A stretch of 39,554 nt of DNA from Pseudomonas sp. GM84 (lineage in GTDB: Bacteria; Pseudomonadota; Gammaproteobacteria; Pseudomonadales; Pseudomonadaceae). The notes beneath the pieces are model-generated. The model searched no databases and had not been told where the DNA came from. It was given only the letters and a program-made list of their open reading frames with translations. The stretch covers positions 1 to 39,554 of the forward strand of contig NZ_AKJC01000322.1 in assembly GCF_000282535.1 (NCBI RefSeq), given 5' to 3'. Shown piece after piece: positions 10,501 to 17,921 of the stretch (position 1 is its first letter; each line of letters opens with the position of its first letter). The position numbers and the translations under genes were made by a program.

Positions 10501-11983
10501 TCAGGGGGCGATGCGAGTGAACCTCAGTGGCTGGCGGATCGGCCAGTTGCCGCCGCTGCCAGCCGAAGTGGACATGAGCCATATCGGGGAACTGGTGCTG
10601 GCCGGCATGGGATTGGAAGAAGTGCCGGCCAATTTCCTGCGTTGCTTCGACCGTATACATACCCTGGTGCTCACCAACAATCGCCTGACGGCCATACCGG
10701 CTGGTCTGTCACACCTTCGCGAGCTGCGTTCGCTGCGATTGATGGCCAACCGGATCCGCATGAGTTCGCACAGCCAGGAAGTGCTGTTGTCGTTGGCGCG
10801 CCTTGAGGTGCTGGATATCAGCCATAACCCGTTGCGTTCGCTCAGCCTGCGTTTCGAGGAACTGCCCCGGTTGCAGACCCTTCGCCTCGGTCATTGCCAG
10901 TTGCGGACCATACCCGACGGCATAGAGCAGTGCGGTTTCCTGCAGTTCGCCGACCTCAGCGACAATCAGATTGAAGCTGTTCCGGCCGAGCTTCTGCGCA
11001 TGCCGTGGAGCTTCCGCGCCAGGTTCAACCTGGCCCGCAATCCGATCTCTGCCGCCGAGCGCGAACGATTGTACGGGCTGGACCGTCATGGCGAAGCACC
11101 ACGGCTCCCGGAGGCAAGCGAGGACCTGATGGCCCGCTGGCTGGGTGACCAGCCCCAGGTCGGACGCCAGGCGCGCATGGCGATGTGGCAACGGGTGCAG
11201 CACGAGGAGGGCAGCGCAGGGCTGTTCGAGCTGTTGCAGGACTTGACCCAAGGCAGCGACTACAGCAGGGAGCGGGGCTATGTCGGTGACCAGGTATGGA
11301 ACCTGCTCGAAGCCATCGACCAGGACGCAACGCTGCGCGGGCGGGTCTTCGACAGTGCCGGTGAAACGCTCGGTTGCGTCGACAGCACGGCGGAGCGTTT
11401 CAGCCGCTTGCAGATTCAGGTGCTGGCCTATCAAGCCGGCCAGCGCAGCACAATCGCAGAAGCCGGGGAAGAACTGCTGAACCTGGGGCGGCGCCTGTTC
11501 CGCCTGGAGGCGCTGGACCGTTTCGCCTTCCAGGCGGTTGACCAGCGGCGGTTGGCCGAGGGGGTGGTCGATGACCTGGAGATCGTGCTTGGCTACCGCA
11601 TCCACCTGGCCGATGTGCTCGACCTGCCTTGCCAGCCACGGACGATGACCTTCAATACCTTGGCCGACATTACCGCGGAGCGCGAGCAGGAGGCCCTGCG
11701 AGCGGTGCTCGCTGCGCAAACCCCCGAGGCGGTGGCGCACAGCGTGGCGCGCCAGAGTTTCTGGACTGATTACCTGCGCGAGCAGCACCCTCAGCCGTTC
11801 GCGGCGATCAGTACAGCGTTCGACGCGCGTGGCGAGGCGCTCGATGCACAGGCCGAGCAGTTGACGACCGAAGCGTATGTGAGCAGTTGGGATGCACTCA
11901 AAGCAGAACGGGAAAGCGCAGAACATGAACTGTGCCTGCTGTTGACCCGCGAGGCGCTGGCCAGGCAACGCCAGGGCACTTGA
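7529..11983 (+). CDS. Giant DUF6543-LRR-NEL protein, predicted E3 ubiquitin ligase effector
   Basis: 1484 residues. The N terminus (FVASRLPHWLKQASQGQINK) and middle resemble the dermonecrotic-toxin-like DUF6543 proteins of Pseudomonas. Hydrophobic glycine-rich segments occur around residues 368-400 and 417-445. Five to six leucine-rich repeats start near residue 1016 (LVLTNNRLTAIPAGLSHL, LEVLDISHNPL, LRLGHCQLRTIP). From about residue 1195 a C-terminal domain resembles the NEL E3 ligases of IpaH/SspH; its Cys-x-Asp catalytic motif is GCVDST with Cys1283 and Asp1285. NEL enzymes transfer ubiquitin to host proteins, so a eukaryotic target is implied. No secretion signal or type III genes are visible here. 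The ATG at 7529 was preferred to a TTG at 7487. Confidence 0.88.
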   Translation: MSQATTTTLGNATDQFVASRLPHWLKQASQGQINKLRDCYAAHRASHEKLAKALRVLASPQAFARQAFTGLLGAEAASLGIEKLEWLEVRRRLTVSPGIGLPQDEISYLRSPALLRMMQNFPGGAPFYEGSGLVAKGESTLLSGDANAFSQRCRELDAGQQYQALLSKTVTAEVRDALTDHKRTGFNLALELAALKGEIGGVEQAAVRAVVSQDHPQQLTNAYAGTLRMLGCVAFDALLIQLRGSEGEDAGTVLYMPADTQHPLRLFTDLTRLNEALAADLLTPAVHRRIGELVQLSERAAFVMKLDKRLRDSEPDLELDGQTVEGDVFAALADAHVERLRADAGMLLVPTAEADKSDAKDRLSRWEGIGMGGLGIAGLFVPGLGELLLAQLAVQVTEQTYDGVADWVQGHQHEAAEHLLGVAEIVAVTAATAAGAGLVARGFLRSTFVDELEPVDVEGEPRLWAHDLSGYEADPGQASLQDDGLYGEGERRFLRIETRYYEVHRPEQYGPWRLRHPARSDAFEPELIGNGERCWRLRLERPLEWDDSTLMLDRLWPSDPPLQAQQVERILQVSGVDRDELRGLLVENRPLPVNLRDTLCRFEADARLTRLFERLQQSPEVFPDDDVLDWCKKQPGLQRLSDAQIGIALLEDQRQWRGQLLEHLAAPVLADDEVMTLLKRDFPDLPDAYAQEALRDLDPAERHLARLEQRVPLALATKARSLLQLTRANRALEGLYLQGVYSDGTGELVFALLRNLPKWPKRLNLELRKGTESGRLLAQLDPQGPATSRTVLVYREGGFSLYDAQGLELDVDVAQPASIFDALLALLGPTERTGLGLAQDNAGGQLRDQLAAGLPSQRKRLFNLLGWRDETPWFNPGVRMPDGRVGYTLGGRVPGREYSTRTLRDRIRVLYPGFSEAQVDSFFQRLLQEAGSPFDHLIEHERNYAQLDRALNRWGATTTDRALRNQQHHFAEQLRRAWRLEGEVEVGQAGHQGAMRVNLSGWRIGQLPPLPAEVDMSHIGELVLAGMGLEEVPANFLRCFDRIHTLVLTNNRLTAIPAGLSHLRELRSLRLMANRIRMSSHSQEVLLSLARLEVLDISHNPLRSLSLRFEELPRLQTLRLGHCQLRTIPDGIEQCGFLQFADLSDNQIEAVPAELLRMPWSFRARFNLARNPISAAERERLYGLDRHGEAPRLPEASEDLMARWLGDQPQVGRQARMAMWQRVQHEEGSAGLFELLQDLTQGSDYSRERGYVGDQVWNLLEAIDQDATLRGRVFDSAGETLGCVDSTAERFSRLQIQVLAYQAGQRSTIAEAGEELLNLGRRLFRLEALDRFAFQAVDQRRLAEGVVDDLEIVLGYRIHLADVLDLPCQPRTMTFNTLADITAEREQEALRAVLAAQTPEAVAHSVARQSFWTDYLREQHPQPFAAISTAFDARGEALDAQAEQLTTEAYVSSWDALKAERESAEHELCLLLTREALARQRQGT

Positions 11984-12064
11984 TGCCGCGAGGCGTCACG
12001 GGCCGGGCCTGCGGCCAAACCGCTCATCCAGATTGAACGCTTTGGCCATTGTCCCCGCGCGGCC

Positions 12065-12092
12065 TTGGCGTGACCATCGTCAGACCTATGGT
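12065..12092 (+). promoter_or_regulatory. Possible promoter of the acyl-CoA operon
   Basis: TTGGCG at 12065-12070 and TATGGT at 12087-12092 are 16 bp apart and end 34 bp before the operon's first ATG, which has a CCAGGAG ribosome-binding site. Both hexamers are imperfect, as expected for an activator-dependent promoter. The rest of the 11984-12126 gap shows no gene. Confidence 0.3.
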
Positions 12093-12126
12093 GCGATTCC
12101 AACAATAAAAAACCAGGAGTCTGACG

Positions 12127-13773
12127 ATGCGCGATTACGCCGAGGCCGTCCGTTCGTTCGCCTATGCTGATGCCGTGAGCACGGCGCTGCAGGGCAACCT
12201 CAAAGGCCTCAATGCCTGTGTCGAATGCTGTGATCGCCATGTGGGCGAGGGCAAGACAGCCCTGGTCTGGGAAGATCGCGACGGCAACGGCAAACGCTTC
12301 AGTTTCGAGCAGTTGCAAGCCCTGGCCAGCCGTTTCGCCAATGCCCTCAAGGATCAGGGCGTAGGCCCGGGCGACAGGGTTGCCGGCCTGTTGCCGCGCA
12401 CCCCCGAACTGCTGGTGACCATTCTCGCCACCTGGCGCCTGGGTGCGGTGTATCAGCCACTGTTCACCGCCTTCGGCCCCAAGGCCATCGAGCATCGCCT
12501 GGAGCAGTCCGGTGCCAAGGTCGTGGTCACCGACCGGGGCAACCGTCCCAAACTCGATGACCTGGCTGTGTGCCCGGTCACCATCACCGTCAACGCTGGC
12601 GAAGGCGAGCTGGACTTCCAGCGCTTGCTCGATGCGGCATTGCCAGCGTGCGAGCCGGTCTTGCGCGGCGGCGACGACCCCTTCCTGCTGATGTTCACCT
12701 CGGGCACCACCGGCCCGGCCAAACCATTGGAAGTGCCGCTGCGGGCGATCGTTGCGTTCCAGGGCTACATGCGCGAAGCGATCGACCTGCGCCCTGAAGA
12801 CAGGTTCTGGAACCTGGCCGACCCGGGCTGGGCCTACGGGCTCTACTACGCCGTTACGGGCCCGCTGTCGCTGGGCCACGCCACCACCTTCTACGACGGC
12901 CCTTTCAGCGTCGAGAGCTGCGCACGGGTCATCGACAAGCTGGGCATCACCAATCTGGCGGGCTCGCCGACGGCGTACCGCTTGCTGATCGCTGCCGGGC
13001 GCGAGTTCTCGGCGCCGATTCAGGGCCGCCTGCGGGTGGTCAGCAGCGCCGGCGAGCCGCTCAACCCCGAAGTCATTCGCTGGTTCGCCGACGAACTGGG
13101 GGTGACCATCCATGACCATTACGGCCAGACCGAGCTGGGCATGGTGCTGTGCAACCATCATGGCCTGCAGCACCCGGTTCATCTTGGTTCGGCAGGCTTT
13201 GCCATTCCGGGTCACCGCATCGTCGTGCTCGACGAGCAGGGTGTCGAGCTGCCGCCTGGCCAGCCAGGTATTCTTGCGGTGGATCGCGAGCAGTCGCCCC
13301 TGTGCTGGTTTGCCGGTTACCACGGCCTGCCCACCAAGAGTTTCGTCGGCAAGTACTACCTCAGCGGCGACACCGTCGAACTCAACCAGGATGGCAGCAT
13401 CAGCTTCGTCGGTCGCAGCGACGATGTGATTACCACTTCCGGTTACCGGGTAGGCCCGTTCGATGTGGAAAGCGCACTGATCGAGCACCCTGCGGTGATC
13501 GAGGCGGCGGTGATCGGCAAGCCGGACCCCGAGCGTACCGAGCTGATCAAGGCCTTCGTCGTGCTGGCTGCGGGTGTGACAGGCACCCCGGAGCTTGAAG
13601 AGACGCTGCGCCAGCATGTGCGCCAGCGCCTCTACGCCCATGCCTACCCCCGGGAAATCGAATTCGTCAGCGAGCTGCCCAAGACACCGAGCGGCAAGCT
13701 GCAACGCTTCATCCTGCGCAATCAGGAAATCGCCCTACAACAAGCCGCGCTGGCCAACCGCGCCAGCGCCTGA
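12127..13773 (+). CDS. fadDx: Acyl-CoA synthetase (AMP-binding)
   Basis: A 548-residue ANL-superfamily ligase that would activate a carboxylic acid to its CoA thioester through an acyl-adenylate. The P-loop is TSGTTGPAKPLEVP near residue 197; it keeps the lysine but lacks the usual PKG ending. Further core motifs are YGQTELG, LSGDTVELNQDGS, GRSDDVITTSGYRVGP and the C-terminal catalytic Lys524 in PKTPSGKLQR. It begins a five-gene operon (gaps of 8-13 bp) with SDR, thiolase, acyl-CoA dehydrogenase and hydratase genes. The overall look is of short- or medium-chain acyl-CoA synthetases. The symbol follows the P. putida fad-x naming recalled for this gene order. Its substrate is probably a short or branched acid. 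Confidence 0.92.
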   Translation: MRDYAEAVRSFAYADAVSTALQGNLKGLNACVECCDRHVGEGKTALVWEDRDGNGKRFSFEQLQALASRFANALKDQGVGPGDRVAGLLPRTPELLVTILATWRLGAVYQPLFTAFGPKAIEHRLEQSGAKVVVTDRGNRPKLDDLAVCPVTITVNAGEGELDFQRLLDAALPACEPVLRGGDDPFLLMFTSGTTGPAKPLEVPLRAIVAFQGYMREAIDLRPEDRFWNLADPGWAYGLYYAVTGPLSLGHATTFYDGPFSVESCARVIDKLGITNLAGSPTAYRLLIAAGREFSAPIQGRLRVVSSAGEPLNPEVIRWFADELGVTIHDHYGQTELGMVLCNHHGLQHPVHLGSAGFAIPGHRIVVLDEQGVELPPGQPGILAVDREQSPLCWFAGYHGLPTKSFVGKYYLSGDTVELNQDGSISFVGRSDDVITTSGYRVGPFDVESALIEHPAVIEAAVIGKPDPERTELIKAFVVLAAGVTGTPELEETLRQHVRQRLYAHAYPREIEFVSELPKTPSGKLQRFILRNQEIALQQAALANRASA

Positions 13774-13785
13774 AGGAACCCCATC

Positions 13786-14553
13786 ATGCAGATAGCCAAC
13801 AGCAATTTCATCGTCAGCGGCGCGGCCTCGGGCCTGGGTGCCGCCACTGCGCAGATGCTGGTCGAAGCCGGCGCCAAGGTCATGCTGGTCGACCTCAATG
13901 CCCAGGCCGTCGAGGCCAAGGCACGCGAACTGGGTGACAATGCGCGCTTCGCGGTCGCCGACATCAGCGACGAACAGGCGGCCAAGGCTGCCGTGGATGC
14001 TGCCGTGGCCGCCTTCGGTAGCCTGCACGGGCTGGTCAATTGCGCGGGTATCGTCGGGGCCGAGAAGGTGCTGGGCAAACAAGGCCCGCACGGGCTGGCC
14101 AGCTTCGCCAAGGTCATCAACGTCAACCTGATCGGCAGCTTCAACCTGCTGCGTCTGGCCGCTGCGGCCATGGCCGAAGGCGCCGCCAACGCCGAGGGCG
14201 AGCGCGGGGTGATCATCAACACCGCGTCGATTGCCGCCTACGACGGGCAGATCGGCCAAGCCGCCTACGCCGCTTCCAAGGGCGCCATCGCCAGCCTGAC
14301 CTTGCCAACTGCCCGGGAGCTGGCGCGCTTCGGTATTCGGGTAATGACCATCGCCCCAGGCATTTTCGAAACCCCGATGATGGCCGGCATGACCCAGGAA
14401 GTCCGCGACTCGCTGGCCGCCGGCGTGCCGTTCCCGCCACGTCTGGGCCGCCCCGTCGAGTACGCGGCGCTGGCCCGTCACATTATCGAGAACAGCATGC
14501 TCAACGGCGAGGTGATCCGCCTCGACGGTGCGCTGCGCATGGCTGCCAAGTAA
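13786..14553 (+). CDS. fadB2x: SDR 3-hydroxyacyl-CoA dehydrogenase (HSD17B10 type)
   Basis: A 255-residue short-chain dehydrogenase. The cofactor loop GAASGLG lies at residues 12-18, Asp36 at the end of the second strand selects NAD, NCAG is at 85-88, and the catalytic triad is Ser148, Tyr161 and Lys165 (YAASK). The tail [20 protein letters not shown] and the acidic-aromatic substrate loop are those of type II 3-hydroxyacyl-CoA or 3-hydroxy-2-methylbutyryl-CoA dehydrogenases. It oxidises the beta-hydroxyl after hydration. This SDR type, rather than the FadB fusion, is typical of isoleucine and 2-methyl-branched acid breakdown. It is preceded by GAAGGAA, 12 bp after the synthetase. Confidence 0.93.
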   Translation: MQIANSNFIVSGAASGLGAATAQMLVEAGAKVMLVDLNAQAVEAKARELGDNARFAVADISDEQAAKAAVDAAVAAFGSLHGLVNCAGIVGAEKVLGKQGPHGLASFAKVINVNLIGSFNLLRLAAAAMAEGAANAEGERGVIINTASIAAYDGQIGQAAYAASKGAIASLTLPTARELARFGIRVMTIAPGIFETPMMAGMTQEVRDSLAAGVPFPPRLGRPVEYAALARHIIENSMLNGEVIRLDGALRMAAK

Positions 14554-14565
14554 GGAGAAACGAAC

Positions 14566-15759
14566 ATGACCCTTGCCAACGATCCAATCGTCATCGTCAG
14601 CGCCGTGCGCACGCCCATGGGCGGGCTGCAGGGTGACCTCAAGAGCCTGACCGCGCCACAGCTGGGTGCCGCGGCGATACGCGCCGCCGTCGAGCGCGCC
14701 GGTATCGATGCCGCCAGCGTCGAGCAGGTGCTCTTCGGCTGTGTCCTGCCGGCAGGCCTCGGCCAGGCACCGGCACGCCAGGCAGCGCTGGGCGCGGGCC
14801 TGGACAAACACACCACCTGCACCACGCTGAACAAGATGTGCGGCTCGGGCATGCAGGCCGCGATCATGGCCCATGACCAACTGCTGGCCGGCAGCGCCGA
14901 TGTCATCGTCGCCGGCGGCATGGAAAGCATGACCAACGCCCCCTACTTGCTGGACAAGGCGCGCGGCGGCTACCGCATGGGCCATGGCAAGATCATCGAC
15001 CACATGTTCATGGACGGCCTCGAAGACGCCTACGACAAGGGCCGCCTGATGGGCACCTTCGCCGAGGACTGCGCCCAGGCCGGCAGCTTCAGTCGCGAAG
15101 CCCAGGACCAGTTCGCCATCGCCTCGCTGACCCGCGCCCAGGAGGCGATCAGCAACGGCCGCTTCAGCGCCGAGATCGTCCCGGTGGAAGTGACCGAAGG
15201 CAAGGAAAAGCGCCTGGTCAAGGACGACGAGCAGCCGCCCAAGGCACGCCTGGACAAGATCCCGCAGCTCAAGCCGGCCTTCCGTGAAGGCGGCACGGTG
15301 ACCGCGGCAAACGCCAGCTCGATCTCCGATGGCGCTGCGGCATTGGTGTTGATGCGCCGCTCAGAGGCCGAAAAACGTGGCTTGAAGCCCCTGGCCGTGA
15401 TCCATGGCCATGCCGCGTTCGCCGATGCCCCGGCACTGTTCCCCACCGCCCCGATCGGTGCCATCGACAAGCTGATGAAGCGCACGGGCTGGAACCTGTC
15501 CGAGGTCGATCTGTTCGAGATCAACGAAGCCTTCGCCGTGGTCACCCTGGCCGCCATGAAGCACCTCGACCTGCCCCATGACAAGGTCAATATCCACGGC
15601 GGCGCCTGCGCCCTGGGCCACCCGATCGGCGCCTCGGGCGCGCGCATCCTGGTGACCCTGCTGTCGGCCCTGCGCCAGAACAACCTGCGCCGTGGCGTGG
15701 CGGCCATCTGCATCGGCGGTGGCGAGGCCACGGCCATGGCTGTCGAATGCCTGTACTGA
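14566..15759 (+). CDS. fadAx: Acetyl-CoA acyltransferase (thiolase)
   Basis: A 397-residue class II (degradative or biosynthetic) thiolase. The nucleophilic cysteine is Cys92 in LNKMCGSGMQ. His352 lies in GGACALGHPIGASG and the second catalytic cysteine, Cys382, in ICIGGGEA; all are intact. It releases acetyl-CoA from a 3-ketoacyl-CoA. If the substrate is 2-methylacetoacetyl-CoA, the other product is propionyl-CoA. The start is well supported by AAGGAG. It lies 12 bp after the SDR gene and 8 bp before the dehydrogenase gene in the same operon. The fadAx name follows P. putida usage; chain-length preference cannot be read from sequence. Confidence 0.95.
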   Translation: MTLANDPIVIVSAVRTPMGGLQGDLKSLTAPQLGAAAIRAAVERAGIDAASVEQVLFGCVLPAGLGQAPARQAALGAGLDKHTTCTTLNKMCGSGMQAAIMAHDQLLAGSADVIVAGGMESMTNAPYLLDKARGGYRMGHGKIIDHMFMDGLEDAYDKGRLMGTFAEDCAQAGSFSREAQDQFAIASLTRAQEAISNGRFSAEIVPVEVTEGKEKRLVKDDEQPPKARLDKIPQLKPAFREGGTVTAANASSISDGAAALVLMRRSEAEKRGLKPLAVIHGHAAFADAPALFPTAPIGAIDKLMKRTGWNLSEVDLFEINEAFAVVTLAAMKHLDLPHDKVNIHGGACALGHPIGASGARILVTLLSALRQNNLRRGVAAICIGGGEATAMAVECLY

Positions 15760-15767
15760 GGTGAACC

Positions 15768-16895
15768 ATGCTGGTAACTGACGAGCAACAACAGATCGCC
15801 GACGCCGTGCGCGCGTTTGCCCAGGAGCGCCTGCGGCCTTTCGCCGAGCAATGGGACAAGGCCCATCGCTTCCCCCGCGAAGCCATCGACGAGATGGCGG
15901 CACTGGGCCTGTTCGGCATGCTGGTGCCGGAACAGTACGGCGGCAGCGATACCGGATACGTGGCCTATGCCATGGCCCTGGAGGAGATCGCGGCGGGCGA
16001 CGGTGCCTGCTCGACGATCATGAGCGTGCACAACTCGGTGGGTTGCGTGCCGATCCTCAAGTTCGGCAGCGAGCAGCAGAAACAGCAGTTCCTCACGCCG
16101 CTGGCCAGTGGCGCGATGATCGGCGCCTTTGCCCTCACCGAACCCCAGGCCGGTTCCGATGCCAGCAGCCTGAAGACCCGCGCACGCCTGGACGGTGACC
16201 ATTACGTGCTCAACGGCAGCAAGCAGTTCATCACCTCCGGGCAGAACGCCGGGGTGGTGATCGTCTTTGCCGTCACCGACCCGGACGCTGGCAAACGCGG
16301 CATCACCGCATTCATCGTGCCCACCGATACACCGGGCTACCAGGTGGCGCGGGTCGAGGACAAGCTCGGCCAGCACGCCTCCGATACCTGCCAGATCGTC
16401 TTCGACAATGTGCGTGTGCCGGTGGCCTGCCGCCTGGGCGAAGAGGGGCAGGGCTACAAGATCGCCCTGGCCAACCTCGAAGGCGGCCGCATCGGCATCG
16501 CTTCGCAGTCGGTAGGCATGGCCCGCGCCGCGTTCGAGGTGGCGCGCGACTATGCCAAAGAGCGGCAGAGCTTCGGCAAACCCTTGATCGAACACCAGGC
16601 CGTGGCCTTCCGCCTGGCCGACATGGCCACGAAAATTGCCGTGGCCCGGCAGATGGTGCTGCATGCCGCGGCGCTGCGCGATGCCGGGCGCCCGGCCCTG
16701 GTGGAAGCGTCGATGGCCAAGCTTTTCGCCTCGGAAATGGCCGAAAAGGTCTGTTCGGATGCCTTGCAGACGCTCGGCGGTTATGGCTATCTGAGCGACT
16801 TCCCGCTGGAGCGGATCTATCGCGACGTGCGTGTCTGCCAGATCTACGAAGGCACCAGCGACATTCAGCGCATGGTCATTGCGCGCAATCTTTGA
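15768..16895 (+). CDS. Acyl-CoA dehydrogenase (short/branched-chain type)
   Basis: A 375-residue FAD-dependent acyl-CoA dehydrogenase that forms the alpha,beta double bond and passes electrons to ETF. Diagnostic segments are [13 protein letters not shown], the FAD-contacting [18 protein letters not shown] and the C-terminal [16 protein letters not shown]. Glu361 there is in the position of the catalytic base of short-chain and 2-methylbutyryl dehydrogenases. Residue count and termini match a complete enzyme. Its gene order before the hydratase makes it the first oxidation step after the synthetase. Substrate assignment to C4-C6 or 2-methylbutyryl-CoA is inference from the operon partners. Confidence 0.95.
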   Translation: MLVTDEQQQIADAVRAFAQERLRPFAEQWDKAHRFPREAIDEMAALGLFGMLVPEQYGGSDTGYVAYAMALEEIAAGDGACSTIMSVHNSVGCVPILKFGSEQQKQQFLTPLASGAMIGAFALTEPQAGSDASSLKTRARLDGDHYVLNGSKQFITSGQNAGVVIVFAVTDPDAGKRGITAFIVPTDTPGYQVARVEDKLGQHASDTCQIVFDNVRVPVACRLGEEGQGYKIALANLEGGRIGIASQSVGMARAAFEVARDYAKERQSFGKPLIEHQAVAFRLADMATKIAVARQMVLHAAALRDAGRPALVEASMAKLFASEMAEKVCSDALQTLGGYGYLSDFPLERIYRDVRVCQIYEGTSDIQRMVIARNL

Positions 16896-16908
16896 AGGAG
16901 CAGTCTGC

Positions 16909-17682
16909 ATGGCATTCGAAACCATCCTGTTGGACATCCACGGCAAGGTCGGCCTGATCACCCTCAATCGGCCCCAGGCGCTCAACGCGCTCAACGCGCA
17001 GATCATCGCGGAGATCAACCAGGCCCTGGACCAGCTGGAAAGGGATCCGAACATCGGCTGCGTGGTGCTGACCGGTTCCGCCAAGGCCTTCGCGGCCGGT
17101 GCCGATATCAAGGAAATGGCCGAGCTCAAGTATCCGCAGATCTACGTCGACGATCTGTTCAGTGACTCCGACCGCATCGCCAACCGGCGCAAGCCGATCA
17201 TCGCCGCCGTGTCCGGTTTCGCGCTCGGTGGTGGTTGTGAGCTGGCCATGATGTGCGACTTCATCCTCGCGGGCGACAACGCCAAGTTCGGCCAGCCCGA
17301 GATCAACCTCGGCGTGCTGCCGGGCATGGGCGGTACCCAGCGCCTGACCCGCGCAGTGGGCAAGGCCAAGGCCATGGAGCTGTGCCTGACCGGCCGCCTG
17401 ATGGGCGCCGAGGAAGCCGAGCGTGCCGGCCTGGTGGCCCGTGTGGTGCCGCAGGCCGAGCTGGTCGAGGAAGCCCTGAAAGTGGCGGCGACCATCGCCA
17501 GCAAGTCGATCCCGGTGAGCATGATGGTCAAGGAAAGCGTCAACCGCGCGTTCGAAGTCACCCTCAGCGAAGGTGTGCGCTTCGAACGCCGGGTGTTTCA
17601 TGCGGCGTTTTCCACCGAAGACCAGAAGGAAGGCATGGCGGCCTTCATCGCCAAGCGCGAAGCGCAGTTCAAGGACCGCTGA
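16909..17682 (+). CDS. fadB1x: Enoyl-CoA hydratase (crotonase)
   Basis: A 257-residue crotonase that hydrates 2-enoyl-CoA. The two catalytic glutamates are Glu111 ([15 protein letters not shown]) and Glu131 ([16 protein letters not shown]), and the oxyanion loop is [12 protein letters not shown] use the ATG at 16909, preceded by AAGGAG, rather than an upstream in-frame extension inside the dehydrogenase gene. It is the last gene of the operon and ends 19 bp before the true 3' end of the convergent giant gene. There is no terminator in that gap, so transcripts probably collide. With its partners it completes one beta-oxidation cycle. Confidence 0.95.
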   Translation: MAFETILLDIHGKVGLITLNRPQALNALNAQIIAEINQALDQLERDPNIGCVVLTGSAKAFAAGADIKEMAELKYPQIYVDDLFSDSDRIANRRKPIIAAVSGFALGGGCELAMMCDFILAGDNAKFGQPEINLGVLPGMGGTQRLTRAVGKAKAMELCLTGRLMGAEEAERAGLVARVVPQAELVEEALKVAATIASKSIPVSMMVKESVNRAFEVTLSEGVRFERRVFHAAFSTEDQKEGMAAFIAKREAQFKDR

Positions 17683-17701
17683 GCCTCGTTGCCCTGTCGA
17701 C

Positions 17702-17921
17702 TCAGCTGGCGAAGAAATATTGCTTCGCCGAGGCCAGGTCGATGGGGCTGCGATGAACCGCCACCTCATGCCCGGCGGCATCCTTGCTGAATGGCCCCTG
17801 GGCATAGCGCTGTTCGGCGGTCTTCAGGTGGCCTGCGGTATAGGCGGTCTGCGCCGCCTCCATGCCGGAATAATGGAAATGGGCGTACCACAGGTCGATA
17901 CCTGCATGGCGGATGGCGAAT
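17702..17921 (-). pseudogene. Displaced 3' coding segment of the giant DUF6543-like gene
   Basis: Reading the minus strand in the neighbouring frame from about 17921 gives some 70 codons that are clearly coding. They include FAIRHAGIDLWYAHFHYSG, then MEAAQTAYTAGHLKTAEQR, and end VHRSPIDLASAKQYFFAS before a TGA at 17702-17704. The LWYAHFHY block and HLKT-x-EQR are what I recall from the C termini of related Pseudomonas giant proteins. One extra T in the TT run at about 17920-17921 (as read on the minus strand, GAGAATTC to GAGAATTTC) would join it to the upstream frame. It is therefore the lost tail of the gene at 17824-22227. Confidence 0.85.

Noticed and set aside
9380..11968. Minus-strand frames of about 420 codons opposite the NEL gene
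   Set aside because: They are antisense to the LRR and NEL region, whose repeats and Cys-x-Asp motif define the true frame.
11791..13704. A 637-codon open frame on the minus strand opposite the acyl-CoA synthetase
   Set aside because: It lies antisense to a gene with all ANL motifs intact and has no recognisable domain; long antisense frames are common in GC-rich Pseudomonas DNA.
15030..17129. A 699-codon open frame on the minus strand opposite thiolase, dehydrogenase and hydratase
   Set aside because: It runs through three well-identified genes in antisense and matches no family; it is a codon-bias shadow.
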